Part shown: positions 15,866 to 25,665 of the stretch, one piece after another
Layout: each line of letters begins with the position of its first letter
Numbering within the stretch: position 1 is the stretch's first letter
Origin: an uncultured Bacteroidales bacterium
GTDB lineage: Bacteria; Bacteroidota; Bacteroidia; Bacteroidales; F082
Assembly: GCA_900317155.1 (NCBI GenBank)
Contig: ONFO01000005.1
Location: 1-64,000, forward strand
Direction of reading: 5' to 3'
Length of the DNA stretch: 64,000 nt
Translations under genes and position numbers: made by a program
The notes under the pieces: generated by a model
The model's database searches: none
The model's input: the letters and a program-made list of their open reading frames with translations, nothing else
Told to the model about the DNA's origin: nothing

Positions 15866-18424
15866 TTAATGAACAACGGCGACACGATGTGAAACCCATC
15901 CGTTACCCGTCATCACTTTGACAAGATAAATACCTTCATTCCAATCCGACACATTGATATTCATAGAATTAGAATCACATTCCGAAACTAAGATTAATTG
16001 TCCAAACTGGTTGAAAACCGTCACATGAGTCATGCCTTCAGCTTCAATCTTCAAACTATGGTTGACAGGATTCGGGTATAGGTTCATTTCAGGTTTTTCC
16101 GTTTCCTCAATATCGGTGGGTGAATAATACACTTTCAGATAGAACTTGTTAGGATCATCTTTGATAGAGGCTGGTGCCGAGGTACAATCAGTGGCGGAAT
16201 AATAGGCGTAAAGGCGGTAATAGTAATCGCCCTGTTGGTTGGCGGTATTATCGGTGAAATTAGTTGCCGAAGCGCTGAGCAACTTGATTCGCTCATACGT
16301 GCCGTCTTCACCTTGTTTGCGGAACAGATAATAGCCCGACAATCCATCGCCAGGTTCTGGTTTATCCCATAACAGCTTGATTTTATAGTTGTTGCCCACA
16401 TATTCGTAATCGAAGTTAGTGGCTCCTTTGCAGTCACCCGCCGAAGCGCAGGTCTCGTTGGAATGGTCCGACTCGCCACCATAATTCAGTGCGGTAACCG
16501 TGTAGCAATGTCCTACGGTGATGTTTTCATCAACAAAACTTAGTTCCGTTGTAAAACCATAGATTTGCTCATCCTTGTAAACAATATAGCCATAGTCGGG
16601 AACAACGCCACCATTCTCCCATGTCAAGACGGCATCACTTTCACTCATTTCAGCCATCAGATGGTAAGGCGCCGTAGTCACCAATGCATTGCCACAACCA
16701 TTATTGACAGCATAAAAAACGCCCTCTTCCATACCAGAGGAGTTGCCCTGATAGGTGTATGCCGTATTACCTTCAGAATCCTTGATAATCAAAGACATAT
16801 TGCTTACATTATTATTCGGTGCAGTCCAACCAAAGCACACGTTGCCTACTGGAACGGGAAAATTGAATGTAGATGGCACTGAACTGGTAATGGTGAAGCG
16901 CTGGATTTCTTTTCCCGTAGCGCTATAGAGTGAAACATATCCCCCGTTCCAGCCCTGGAAGGCCGAACTCTGCATGATGATCTTCCAATCGCAGGTCGGG
17001 GCTACCAGCACTTTCTCCGCTCTTGCAGATGCGCCATGCTGTCCGTTAATGATGGCATAAACAGCATAGTCGAAAACGTCAAAATAGGGAACGCTTTCAT
17101 CCACAAAACTCATCTCGGCGCCTGGGGTGACATTGTCATCGGTAAAAATCACCTCCCCGTTGCGAGCCACGACGATTTGGTCGATAGCCGTCAGCGGGAC
17201 GTTGGTCAATGTAATTGAAGGGTTCTTCCAACTGATGGAAGCCGTCAGTGTTCCGTTGTTTGCGGGAGCCACATTCATATCCGTGGGTGCATTGGCGGTG
17301 GCAGAATAAATCTCAGCAGGTACATAGTTGTAGATAATACTCTCGCCATCGGCATAGCCATGTTCATCGATATTGAACCAGCCATCACTGCTGCCGCTCC
17401 AGCCCCAATTGAAATGCACCATATCGTTATCGTTGTAGCCATCAAGAACATAGGCATGACCGCCACCACGTTGCACCATAGGCCAATTCATATCAATTGA
17501 ATTAATTACCAATTGCATGTAACCCTCATGGGTATAGTTCTCGCGATATAGATTGTCCATCTGGTCGGTATAGAAGAAGTAGGCAGGCATGGTTTGGCAA
17601 AGCTTACCGGTGACAGCACCACTACTAGTAGGACGATAATTCATATCCACACTCACGCCGACATGATAGATAAGCTGTGCCACTGCCTCAATTTGCTCTA
17701 TGGGAGAGTTATTCGAAATGGCGTTGGGCATATTATCCCAGTCGTATGTCGTCTCACCGAAATTAGCTGTCAGCGGGCCGTATTCCGGATGGTCTTCAGG
17801 GATATAGGTATAACTGCCTTGTCCCTGAATAGGATGGTTCCAGAACTTCATCAGCTGGGCTGCTGCCGTGGCCACACAGCCTGCATAACAGTGTCCGCCG
17901 GGGCCGCCTTCGCCTTCAGGGCAGAAATAGTTGTAGGGATAGTTTTGGTTCCAGGTAGTCTGCACAAGGAACACATCTTCCCTACCCCCATGACGCGAAA
18001 CAAGACGACCGTTTTTCTCAAGCATGGCCCAGTCAGCTGCCACTGCAACCGATGCAGAAGAGGCCACGGAAGCGCTCATCACACCTTGTCGTACGACTTC
18101 TAGGTATTCGGCCAAAGCGGGAGCCATGTCGTCAGGATTGAATGTTCCTCTATCCGAATAACCGATGACAGGACGATAGTTGTCGTCAGCGGCAAGGATA
18201 ACGAAGCCTGTGTCACCCACATTAAAGATATAATAGCAGGCCTCTCCCCTTTCGGAATAAGCAGTTTGAACCAAATTCAGTTGGTTACTCTGGCGGGTGA
18301 ATTCGAAATTGGCCTTTACAAAGGACTGTCCCAAGCGTTTTGCGGTCTCTTGGTCAACCGGGCGGGCCTGAAGCGTGACACACGCCATCGCCAATACCAG
18401 CATAGTAAAGATGCGCTTTTTCAT
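15866..18424 (-). CDS. C10 cysteine protease, T9SS cargo, paralogue 2
   Basis: 852 residues from the ATG at 18424; an upstream in-frame ATG at 18496 lies inside the previous gene's terminator palindrome and is rejected. Signal peptide 1-20 (CVTLQA), Spi-like prodomain, catalytic Cys183 in YAGCVATAAAQLMKFW, His323 in GGGHAYVLDGY, then HFNWGWSG. Fibronectin-like modules follow and the tail is a T9SS sorting domain (LYPNPVNH to VAVVH). The order of modules matches paralogue 1 closely, including an LFRKQGEDGTYERIKLLSASAT stretch nearly identical to its counterpart, which points to recent duplication. Confidence 0.92.
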   Translation of the reverse strand: MKKRIFTMLVLAMACVTLQARPVDQETAKRLGQSFVKANFEFTRQSNQLNLVQTAYSERGEACYYIFNVGDTGFVILAADDNYRPVIGYSDRGTFNPDDMAPALAEYLEVVRQGVMSASVASSASVAVAADWAMLEKNGRLVSRHGGREDVFLVQTTWNQNYPYNYFCPEGEGGPGGHCYAGCVATAAAQLMKFWNHPIQGQGSYTYIPEDHPEYGPLTANFGETTYDWDNMPNAISNNSPIEQIEAVAQLIYHVGVSVDMNYRPTSSGAVTGKLCQTMPAYFFYTDQMDNLYRENYTHEGYMQLVINSIDMNWPMVQRGGGHAYVLDGYNDNDMVHFNWGWSGSSDGWFNIDEHGYADGESIIYNYVPAEIYSATANAPTDMNVAPANNGTLTASISWKNPSITLTNVPLTAIDQIVVARNGEVIFTDDNVTPGAEMSFVDESVPYFDVFDYAVYAIINGQHGASARAEKVLVAPTCDWKIIMQSSAFQGWNGGYVSLYSATGKEIQRFTITSSVPSTFNFPVPVGNVCFGWTAPNNNVSNMSLIIKDSEGNTAYTYQGNSSGMEEGVFYAVNNGCGNALVTTAPYHLMAEMSESDAVLTWENGGVVPDYGYIVYKDEQIYGFTTELSFVDENITVGHCYTVTALNYGGESDHSNETCASAGDCKGATNFDYEYVGNNYKIKLLWDKPEPGDGLSGYYLFRKQGEDGTYERIKLLSASATNFTDNTANQQGDYYYRLYAYYSATDCTSAPASIKDDPNKFYLKVYYSPTDIEETEKPEMNLYPNPVNHSLKIEAEGMTHVTVFNQFGQLILVSECDSNSMNINVSDWNEGIYLVKVMTGNGWVSHRVAVVH

Positions 18425-18451
18425 AGTAAATTGTCTTTCAAGTTTAAGCGG

Positions 18452-18459
18452 CAAATATA
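18452..18459 (-). promoter_or_regulatory. -7 box of C10 paralogue 2
   Basis: TATATTTG followed by CCGCTTAAA on the minus strand, shared with two other C10 genes. Confidence 0.6.
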
Positions 18460-18463
18460 ACAA

Positions 18464-18493
18464 AAAAGGAAACATGCGCGCATGTTTCCTTTT
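18464..18493 (-). terminator. Perfect 30-bp palindrome, terminator of C10 paralogue 3
   Basis: aaaaggaaacatgcg followed by its exact complement with A/T tracts at both ends, 31 bases after the stop of the gene ending at 18524. Confidence 0.8.
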
Positions 18494-18523
18494 CATTTTG
18501 ACTAGTTTTTTGGAAAAAAGCCA

Positions 18524-20797
18524 TCAATGCATCACGGCAAAACGTTTGGTCACGGTGCCATTGGCAGCCTTGATGCTGATGGTGTAGACGCCAGAAGCCA
18601 AGTTAGATGTGCTGATGACCACGCCATCTTCGTTGCAATGCTGCATCAAAACGGTTTGACCCATGGTGTTGCAGATTGTGATCAGTTGCAAACCATCGGC
18701 CTCAACACTCATCAAGGCATTGGCTGGGTTAGGATACACCTTGAAGCCTTCTTCAGCATCTTCGTTGACTGATGTCACTTCGATGTAGACATAATCAGTG
18801 TCATCATCGACCCAAGCGGGCGTCGACTCGCAATAGCTGCGGAAGGCCGTCACCTTGTAATAGTACCCACCCGCATCAGTAATGTCGAAATACTCGCGCA
18901 ATGTCTTATCAACTGTTGCTATTTCAGCATATTCTACACCGTCTTCACTACGATAGACTTTGAAAGACTGAGGCTCGCCCTCATAGTCCCAAGTGAGCAG
19001 TGTGCCAAAGCCTTCGTTGGTCCATTGGTACTCGCCGTGGAAATTGGTAGGAGGCAGGCAGCCACCACAATCATTGTCGCCCGTATAAAGCGTGGCAGGC
19101 ACTTGGTTCGAGTTGCCCGTGAAGGTATAGACCGTGCTATTGGACGAGTTCTTGATGTTGATGGTTAAGCTTTGGACAGCCGTTGATGGAGCCACCCAGC
19201 TGAAAGTGACATTGCCTTCGGGCATAACAATTTGCTGGCTGATAGGCGATGAAGAAGTCATCGTGATCTCCTCAATAAGCGTGTTGAACGAATTCTTCAA
19301 TTGAATCTTGCCACCATTCCAGCCTTGGAAATTAGTGGTTTGACCAACCACTTTCCACGTACATGTGGGACCATATTGGTACTTAAACTCTGTAAAACGA
19401 CCTTTAACATTATTGGAAAGGAAATACAAGGTATAGGTGTAGCAATCATAATCAGGCACATTGTCTTCGAAATACATGACCTCACCAGGAGTCAAATTGC
19501 TTTGGGTGAAAATCTGCTCTTCATTACGGAGCAACACCACTTGATCAATGTTCTCCAAAGCACTGCCGTCCAAAGACATGGTGGGGTTGGTCCAGCTGAC
19601 GATACCCGTCTTGGAATGGGCGTTTTCTGACGAGACACTGAGGTCTTCAACAGCAGGAATCAATTCGTTGTAAACATAGTCGGGGATGTAATCGAAGATG
19701 GCGGCCTGACCTTGGTTGAAGCTACCATTCCAGCCGGTGTTCAGTGCGTCGATAGCGAAATAGTTATTTAACGAGCCGCTCCAGCCCCAGTTGAAATAGA
19801 ACTTTCGGTCGCTCTCACGATAGCCACAGCATGCAAAAGCATGTCCGCCTGAATCGTCACTTCCTGAATAATACATCGGGAAGCCTTCTTTCAAGCTGGC
19901 AATCAACATCTCCTCCCAATCGTATTTGGTATAAAGATCACGGTCTTTACGACTGGCTTTGTCGGTGTAACGGAAATAGTTGGCAATCGCAGGAGGAACA
20001 TCTTGTGAATAGGCACCCGAAGAGCCTCCACCATACATCATGTCGACCGAAACACCACAATGATACATCAGCGTAGCAACAGCTTGGTAATTGGAGCTAT
20101 TGCAGGAGTTGGGCATATTGGCCCAGTCGTATGTCGTGGCACCGAAATCGACCGTCTGCATAGGATAACCTTCAGGCGTATAGCTGTGCTCGCCATTGCC
20201 TTGGATAGGCCAATTCCAGTACTTCATCACCATCGACATGGCCGTAGCAACGCAGCCAGCATAGGCGTGACCGCCAGGGCCACCATGACCGGTTGGGCAA
20301 TAGGCGTTGTAAGGACTGTCCTGGTTCCAGAGGGTGGTCAGCAAGGGGGCAACGTCGCCACGGGTGCTGCGGTTGTCGTTCTCGAAGCCGTCCTTTGCCA
20401 CATGCATCCATTCGGAAGCCACCTCCATCTCAGGCTCAAAGTTGTTGGCCTGAGCATAGGCAATCTGACGCGCATAGAAACGCAGGTAGTAGGCGAAGCC
20501 ATCAGGCATGTTGTTCGGGTCGACGCTCTCCTCGTCTGAGTAAGCCAGGATGGGACGTGCCACATCGTCAGCCGAAACGAGGACGAAACCGTTGTCGAAA
20601 TTGAAGACATAGACAGCAGGATTGCCACTCTCGGTCATCTCAGTATAGGCCAAATTGAGTTCGGAGACCTGTCTGGCAGAGTGGCTTTGAACATACTTCA
20701 TGCCCAAATGACGGGCTTGCTCCACGTCGACGGGCGAAGCGATGAGTTGGCTAACGAACAGCGCCAAACTCATCATCAGAAATAAAGTTTTTCTCAT
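18524..20797 (-). CDS. C10 cysteine protease, T9SS cargo, paralogue 3
   Basis: 757 residues, the shortest of the four. Signal peptide 1-20 (SQLIA), Spi-like prodomain, Cys182 in YAGCVATAMSMVMKYW, His319 in GGHAFACCGY (a Cys replaces the usual Val/Asp area two residues on), then YFNWGWSG. It has fewer fibronectin-like modules than its neighbours. The T9SS tail runs from VYPNPANA to FAVMH. Only 37 bases separate it from the stop of paralogue 4 and I see no promoter there, so the two are probably one operon read from 23975-23982 to the terminator at 18464-18493. Confidence 0.92.
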   Translation of the reverse strand: MRKTLFLMMSLALFVSQLIASPVDVEQARHLGMKYVQSHSARQVSELNLAYTEMTESGNPAVYVFNFDNGFVLVSADDVARPILAYSDEESVDPNNMPDGFAYYLRFYARQIAYAQANNFEPEMEVASEWMHVAKDGFENDNRSTRGDVAPLLTTLWNQDSPYNAYCPTGHGGPGGHAYAGCVATAMSMVMKYWNWPIQGNGEHSYTPEGYPMQTVDFGATTYDWANMPNSCNSSNYQAVATLMYHCGVSVDMMYGGGSSGAYSQDVPPAIANYFRYTDKASRKDRDLYTKYDWEEMLIASLKEGFPMYYSGSDDSGGHAFACCGYRESDRKFYFNWGWSGSLNNYFAIDALNTGWNGSFNQGQAAIFDYIPDYVYNELIPAVEDLSVSSENAHSKTGIVSWTNPTMSLDGSALENIDQVVLLRNEEQIFTQSNLTPGEVMYFEDNVPDYDCYTYTLYFLSNNVKGRFTEFKYQYGPTCTWKVVGQTTNFQGWNGGKIQLKNSFNTLIEEITMTSSSPISQQIVMPEGNVTFSWVAPSTAVQSLTINIKNSSNSTVYTFTGNSNQVPATLYTGDNDCGGCLPPTNFHGEYQWTNEGFGTLLTWDYEGEPQSFKVYRSEDGVEYAEIATVDKTLREYFDITDAGGYYYKVTAFRSYCESTPAWVDDDTDYVYIEVTSVNEDAEEGFKVYPNPANALMSVEADGLQLITICNTMGQTVLMQHCNEDGVVISTSNLASGVYTISIKAANGTVTKRFAVMH

Positions 20798-20834
20798 TGG
20801 TTTAATTGCTTTTAGATTATTGATTTTAAATTAT

Positions 20835-23800
20835 TTACATCTTTACCACACGCTGCATCATCGAGCCATTAGCCGTGCTCACTTTGATGAGATAGATGCC
20901 GTTATGCAACTGGCTCATGTCGAGTGTGACTTGGCCATCATTGGAAGGCATTTGCATCAAGCATTGACCTACAAGGTCATAAACACTCACCAAAGTCATC
21001 GCTTCAGCCTCGATGCGCAACTGGCCTGAAGTAGGATTGGGATAGAGTTTCACATTGAGGAGCGATTGTTCATTTACCGAAAGGTTGGTGAGATGGATAG
21101 AGTTTTCGCCGTTAGCAGTGAGAGCCGGTTCCGACCAGCATTCGGGATAAACTGCATACAACATATAGGTATAATCAACGACAACGTCGACAGGAATTTC
21201 AATTTCATAAAATGTATCAGTAATTCCATCCAGATGTATCACACAATACTGACTTACATCCGACAAGGTATAGGATTCAGGTACTCTGTCGGTAGGAGCC
21301 TGCCATTCCAGGCGAATAATACGGGTTTCGGCATCTGGCGCAAGGATTTGCCCTGAAAAATTCGTCGGTGCCGAGCAAGGCAACACAGGCGGCTCGGGAG
21401 CATCGGGCATGGTAACACAAGCCTCGTTGGAGCCCTCTTCAGATTCTGAACCATAGGCAATGATTTGATAGCAGTATGTCTCGCCTAAGGCCAAATCCTC
21501 GTCATCAAACGCCATCTCTGTGGTCTCGCCAATCTTCACGCCGTTGCGCATGATATCGTACGAGGAAGCTTGATAGGCAGGTCTCCAGCGCAAGCTAACC
21601 ATCGTGCTATCTTCATTTAAGAAAGCTTGCAAGTCCTTAGGCGCGTTCGACCAATCCACCGAGATGAAGAACTTATCGGCATCAAAGAGGTCATTGGCGT
21701 AAGCAGAGTTGCAGTCAGTGTCACGATAATAGGCAGTCACGACATACTGATAAGGTACGCCTGAAGACACGCTCGTATCCTTGCAGTTGGTCGTATTTGC
21801 CCCCACATTCTTGATACGCTTATAAGGCGTGTCTTCTGTCTTGCGGTAGACGACATAACCTGTCACGTTCTCGTTTTCAGGTGCTGTCCAGAACAGTTGC
21901 ACTTTGGTACCATTGAAATATTCGAAATACAAGTCTTGAGGAGGTTCGCATCCCGTTCCGGAAGTGACACAATACTCATTGGAATTGGCCGTCTCACCTC
22001 CACTGCACAAAGCCGTGATATAGTAGCAGTGTCCACCAATGTCAGTATTCTCATCGACATAACTCGTTTCGTGCGCCATATTGAAGAGGAAGCCATCGCG
22101 ATAGATGTTATAACCGAATTCAGGAGTATGATCGGAGTCCCAAGTAAGAATAATGTTTCTGTCATTATCGGGGTCAACGGTAGCCTTCAGGTTATAAGGG
22201 GCCTCGCAGGTGTTCTCATTGCCACAAGTGTTGTTCAATGTGCGCAAGAGGCCCGCTTCCAAACCCGATGAGGGGCCTTCGTATTGGTAAACAATCTGGT
22301 TTTCAGCATCTCTGATCTTAAACGAGAGGTTTGAGACAGGAGAATTAGGCTCCACCCAATAGAGGTTGTTGTTGCCCAAAGCCATTTGGAAGACTTGCAT
22401 CTGTGCACTTGAAGTGGTGGTAGTCAAAAAGTCGATGTATGAGCCTGCTGCATTCTGCACAGTGATGCCACCACCGTCCCAACCTTGGAAGCTAGCCGAG
22501 GTCATGATGACTTTCCAGTCGCAATAAGGGCCGAAGACAGCCTTGGCATGGGTGGTACGACCGTAGTTGTTACCATTGACAGCCAAAACCGTGTATTCAA
22601 ACTGGTCGAAGAACGGCACTTCGTCGTCGCAGGTCATGGCCTCACCAGGAGTAACATTGGTAATTTCCTTAACAATAAAGCCATTACGTTTGACAAGAAT
22701 CTTTTCGATGCCTGCCAAAGGCTCACCAGCCTCAGTCTCAGTGGGGTTAGTCCAACTGAGATGGGCGATACGTGACACGTCACTGTCGATGCTTACGCCA
22801 AGATTTCCGGGAGCCTGAGGCATCTGGTTGTAAACATAATCGGGAACGAAGTCGTAGACAATGGCTTGGCTACCCGTATAGTCGAAGTGTTCGCCATCGA
22901 TGAGGATAAAGCCATTGCTTGCGCCTCCCCAGCCCCAGTTGAAATGGAAGAAATCGTCGGCATCGTAGCCATCACAAACAAATGCATGGCCTCCCTCCGG
23001 GCTCTGGCCAGAATAATACAATGGAATATGTTGGTCGATATAGGTCTTCAACAAGGCAATCCAGTCATTATAGGAGCCACTTCTGCCGTAATGTGTAGCG
23101 TGTTCGGAATAGGAGAAATAATTGTTGATGGCGATAGGCACATCCCCAGAAAAGGCACCACTGCCATCGGGCTCATAATTCATGTTGACCGACACGCCGC
23201 AATGCCACATCAGGGTGGCGACAGCCTGTCTCTGTTCGGGTGTACCAGCACCGTTGCCATAAAAGTCAATCATATTATCCCATTCATAGTTAGTCTCTCC
23301 AAAGTTGGCGCTCAAGGTCTGACCGTTCCATTGGTAGGAGTGTTCGCCCGTGCCTTGCAAAGGCCATTCCCAATATTTCATTAACTGGGCCATAGCTGTA
23401 GCCACGCAACCCGTGGGGCAGCCAGCAGGCACATACATGTTGTAAGGAGCATCTTGGTTCCAGCGTTGTTGCACCAGTGGCTCGACTACAACCTGACCTC
23501 TCTCAGGATGCAACATGCCGTAGTCTTCCAGATTCTTCCAGCGGCAAAGGACATCACTCGAAACAGGTTGGTTCAGTTGGATGCACTTCTCAATGTCGTT
23601 CGACAGCTCACCCAACATGTAACGCAAGCCATCGGGAGCAGTCTCATAGTCAAAACTGCCTTGGCAGGAATAACCGAGGATAGGCGAATAGCAGTCGTCA
23701 GCAGCCACGATGACAAAGCCACCGTCGAAGTTGAAAACGTAGGCCGTGGCCACACCATTACTGGCGCGATAAGTGTAGGCCAATTCAAGGTCATCCATCG

Positions 23801-23936
23801 CGTTTTTGGCGAACATGGCCTTGTGTTGGATGAAATTCAGTCCCAAGCGTTGTGCTTTACCCACCTCAACGGGCTTGGCTTGTAGGGAAAAGATGCCCAA
23901 TATCAGGGCAAGAATGACGAGTAGATTTCTTCTCAT
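20835..23936 (-). CDS. C10 cysteine protease, T9SS cargo, paralogue 4 (longest)
   Basis: 1033 residues. Signal peptide 1-20 (IFSLQA), Spi-like prodomain, Cys177 in PTGCVATAMAQLMKYW, His317 in GGHAFVCDGY, then HFNWGWGG. Residues 380-950 hold at least five fibronectin-like modules, more than in the other three. The T9SS tail runs from LYPNPTSG to QRVVKM. The prodomain-to-Cys region lacks the GGPGG(H/R)CYA stretch shared by the other three and has PAGCPTG instead. First gene of a probable two-gene operon with paralogue 3. Confidence 0.92.
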   Translation of the reverse strand: MRRNLLVILALILGIFSLQAKPVEVGKAQRLGLNFIQHKAMFAKNAMDDLELAYTYRASNGVATAYVFNFDGGFVIVAADDCYSPILGYSCQGSFDYETAPDGLRYMLGELSNDIEKCIQLNQPVSSDVLCRWKNLEDYGMLHPERGQVVVEPLVQQRWNQDAPYNMYVPAGCPTGCVATAMAQLMKYWEWPLQGTGEHSYQWNGQTLSANFGETNYEWDNMIDFYGNGAGTPEQRQAVATLMWHCGVSVNMNYEPDGSGAFSGDVPIAINNYFSYSEHATHYGRSGSYNDWIALLKTYIDQHIPLYYSGQSPEGGHAFVCDGYDADDFFHFNWGWGGASNGFILIDGEHFDYTGSQAIVYDFVPDYVYNQMPQAPGNLGVSIDSDVSRIAHLSWTNPTETEAGEPLAGIEKILVKRNGFIVKEITNVTPGEAMTCDDEVPFFDQFEYTVLAVNGNNYGRTTHAKAVFGPYCDWKVIMTSASFQGWDGGGITVQNAAGSYIDFLTTTTSSAQMQVFQMALGNNNLYWVEPNSPVSNLSFKIRDAENQIVYQYEGPSSGLEAGLLRTLNNTCGNENTCEAPYNLKATVDPDNDRNIILTWDSDHTPEFGYNIYRDGFLFNMAHETSYVDENTDIGGHCYYITALCSGGETANSNEYCVTSGTGCEPPQDLYFEYFNGTKVQLFWTAPENENVTGYVVYRKTEDTPYKRIKNVGANTTNCKDTSVSSGVPYQYVVTAYYRDTDCNSAYANDLFDADKFFISVDWSNAPKDLQAFLNEDSTMVSLRWRPAYQASSYDIMRNGVKIGETTEMAFDDEDLALGETYCYQIIAYGSESEEGSNEACVTMPDAPEPPVLPCSAPTNFSGQILAPDAETRIIRLEWQAPTDRVPESYTLSDVSQYCVIHLDGITDTFYEIEIPVDVVVDYTYMLYAVYPECWSEPALTANGENSIHLTNLSVNEQSLLNVKLYPNPTSGQLRIEAEAMTLVSVYDLVGQCLMQMPSNDGQVTLDMSQLHNGIYLIKVSTANGSMMQRVVKM

Positions 23937-23974
23937 AGTCTATGATTTTTGTGAATTAATTCAATTTAAAGCGG

Positions 23975-23982
23975 CAAATATA
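23975..23982 (-). promoter_or_regulatory. -7 box of the C10 paralogue 4-3 operon
   Basis: TATATTTG followed by CCGCTTTAAA on the minus strand; the third copy of the motif seen at 15803 and 18452. Confidence 0.6.
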
Positions 23983-23989
23983 TGAATTT

Positions 23990-25252
23990 TTAGGTTTTCT
24001 GCTCTTTTTTCTTTGCCGCAGGGAACAAAATATTGTTCAAAATGAGCCTATAGCCCGGCGAATTGGGGTACATGTCGAGTTCGGTGGGCGGGTCGCCAAC
24101 GATATGTTGGTAGTCCTCAGGGTCGTGGCCGCCAAGGAAGGTCCAAAAGCCGTTGCCGAAGTTACCGTGGATGTAACGGTCCTCGTTCAAGGCGGCATTG
24201 TCGCCCAAAACTACAACCGATGGCTTCACATAGTTCTTGTTGAAAGCCGTGGTCTGCCCCATAAACCCTTTTACGAGACGCTCATGACATTGGGTAAGCA
24301 TGGTCGGCACCGGGTCCCATTTGGCTGAAAAATCGAAAAGCAGGAAATAGTCGTTTTGTTCTTTCACTTTCTGCATCCGGCCTTGGGTGACGTCGATGTT
24401 GGAGATCTCGTATTCCTGCGGGTTGACCGAAACCGAGAAGTCGGTGAAAGCGAAGCAGTTGTCGTAATTGAGCCGTTGCGGGTCGCCGTTGCGAATGGGG
24501 TCACCGTCGAACATATAGTCACAGATGTCGAGGCCGTCAGCAGCCAAAGCCACATCAAAGCTGTCGGGGGCAGAGCACATGGAAAACATGTAACCGCCGC
24601 CTGCCACAAACTCACGGATTTTCTTCACTACTGCAAGCTTCAACTGAGAAACCTTGCTGAAGCCCCAGCGTTGTGCTGTGGCTTCCTGTGCACGCACATC
24701 CTCCTGATACCAAGGATAGTTGCGGTAGCGTGCCCAGAACTTGCCATACTGTCCAGTGAAATCCTCGTGGTGTAGGTGGAGCCAGTCGTAGGTGGGCAGA
24801 ACGCCTTGCAGCACTTCGTCGTCGTAGACCACGTCGTAAGGAATCTCGGCGTAGGTCAGCACTAAGGTGACGGCATCGTCCCAAGGCAGGTTGTTTTTGG
24901 GCGCATAGACTGCTATGCGGGGCACCTTTTGGAGTTTCATCTCGTCCATGTTGACTCCAGGGTCGGCGATTTCAGCCAGGATAGCGTCGGCTTGCGCATC
25001 GGCGATGACGTTGTACGACACGTTGCGCATCTTGCACTCGCGCTCAAACATCTCGTGATATGGAATCAGGTAACTTCCTCCCCTATAGTTCAGTAGCCAG
25101 CTGATCTCCACTTCGCGTTGCAGCACCCAATAGGCCACACCGTAGGCTTTCAGGTGGTTGGTCTGGGTATTGTCCATGGGAATGAGTAGATAGGCGGCCT
25201 TTGCGGGCATCGTCAAAACCAAAAGCAGAAGGATGAGATATAGTTTGCGCAT
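23990..25252 (-). CDS. Conserved exported protein, often labelled asparagine synthetase B
   Basis: 420 residues with a signal peptide (MRKLYLILLLLVLTMPAKAA) followed by YLLIPMDNTQTNHLKAYGVAYW. I recall Bacteroidota proteins of this type carrying the label asparagine synthetase B, but I see neither a Cys2 glutaminase N-terminus nor the SGGxDS pyrophosphatase loop, so that label is not supported. The GGGYMFSMCSAPDSFDVALA segment looks like the nucleophile elbow of a class-I glutamine-amidotransferase-like fold. The role is unknown; location is periplasm or beyond. It has its own -7 box at 25281-25288. Confidence 0.75.
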   Translation of the reverse strand: MRKLYLILLLLVLTMPAKAAYLLIPMDNTQTNHLKAYGVAYWVLQREVEISWLLNYRGGSYLIPYHEMFERECKMRNVSYNVIADAQADAILAEIADPGVNMDEMKLQKVPRIAVYAPKNNLPWDDAVTLVLTYAEIPYDVVYDDEVLQGVLPTYDWLHLHHEDFTGQYGKFWARYRNYPWYQEDVRAQEATAQRWGFSKVSQLKLAVVKKIREFVAGGGYMFSMCSAPDSFDVALAADGLDICDYMFDGDPIRNGDPQRLNYDNCFAFTDFSVSVNPQEYEISNIDVTQGRMQKVKEQNDYFLLFDFSAKWDPVPTMLTQCHERLVKGFMGQTTAFNKNYVKPSVVVLGDNAALNEDRYIHGNFGNGFWTFLGGHDPEDYQHIVGDPPTELDMYPNSPGYRLILNNILFPAAKKKEQKT

Positions 25253-25280
25253 GGCGGGATAATCCTAATTTAATAGGGCG

Positions 25281-25288
25281 CAAAAATA
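25281..25288 (-). promoter_or_regulatory. -7 box before the exported protein gene
   Basis: TATTTTTG on the minus strand, 29 bases before the start codon. No good -33 partner. Confidence 0.45.
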
Positions 25289-25290
25289 AG

Positions 25291-25314
25291 AAAAAAGTGG
25301 GATTTGCATCCCAC
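25291..25314 (-). terminator. Terminator of the first 74-residue gene
   Basis: gtgggat / atcccac stem with a 4-base loop, followed in the minus direction by TTTTTT. Confidence 0.8.
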
Positions 25315-25357
25315 CTTTGAAATATTAAAGATTATTCAAGTGCGAAAGAGCGAGTTC

Positions 25358-25582
25358 TCATGCCGCAAGAGCCAAAGGCTCCTGCTGCTGGACTTTAGTG
25401 AGGTGGTTGGTCTTGATGAAGTCCTTGATGAACTTTTCCAGTTCTTTGGGTTTGAGTCCAAAGAGTTTGATGATGTAGAGGCCGTTTTCTTCGGTGATGG
25501 TGTTGTAGATCTTGTTTTTCTTGACGAAACGACGGATTTGGGTGAATTGCTTTTCTGATGAGGTCTTGATGGTGGTGTACAT
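25358..25582 (-). CDS. Small unknown protein, copy 1 of a duplicated gene
   Basis: 74 residues, basic, soluble: starts MYTTIKTSSEKQFTQIRRF and ends QQQEPLALAA. I do not recognise the family. Its twin at 27068-27292 differs at only five residues. The upstream leader is also shared, so a block of about 300 bp has been duplicated on either side of the sigma-like gene. A short basic helix-rich protein like this could bind nucleic acid, but nothing proves it. Promoter at 25607-25639, terminator at 25291-25314. Confidence 0.8.
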   Translation of the reverse strand: MYTTIKTSSEKQFTQIRRFVKKNKIYNTITEENGLYIIKLFGLKPKELEKFIKDFIKTNHLTKVQQQEPLALAA

Positions 25583-25606
25583 ATTGATGTTGTTTTATCG
25601 GTACAA

Positions 25607-25639
25607 CATAATATAGAAACATTTTGCCGAAAATTCAAA
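25607..25639 (-). promoter_or_regulatory. Island-type promoter (copy 1) for the 74-residue gene
   Basis: Minus strand: TTTG, 20-base spacer AATTTTCGGCAAAATGTTTC, TATATTATG. Spacer and boxes match those in front of most island genes. Confidence 0.7.
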
Positions 25640-25665
25640 AATTTGGGCAGAAAAAATTTAAAAAT

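Noticed and set aside
23990-25252. Asparagine synthetase B
   Set aside because: It has a signal peptide and lacks both the glutaminase Cys start and the synthetase ATP loop, so the customary label is not supported by sequence.
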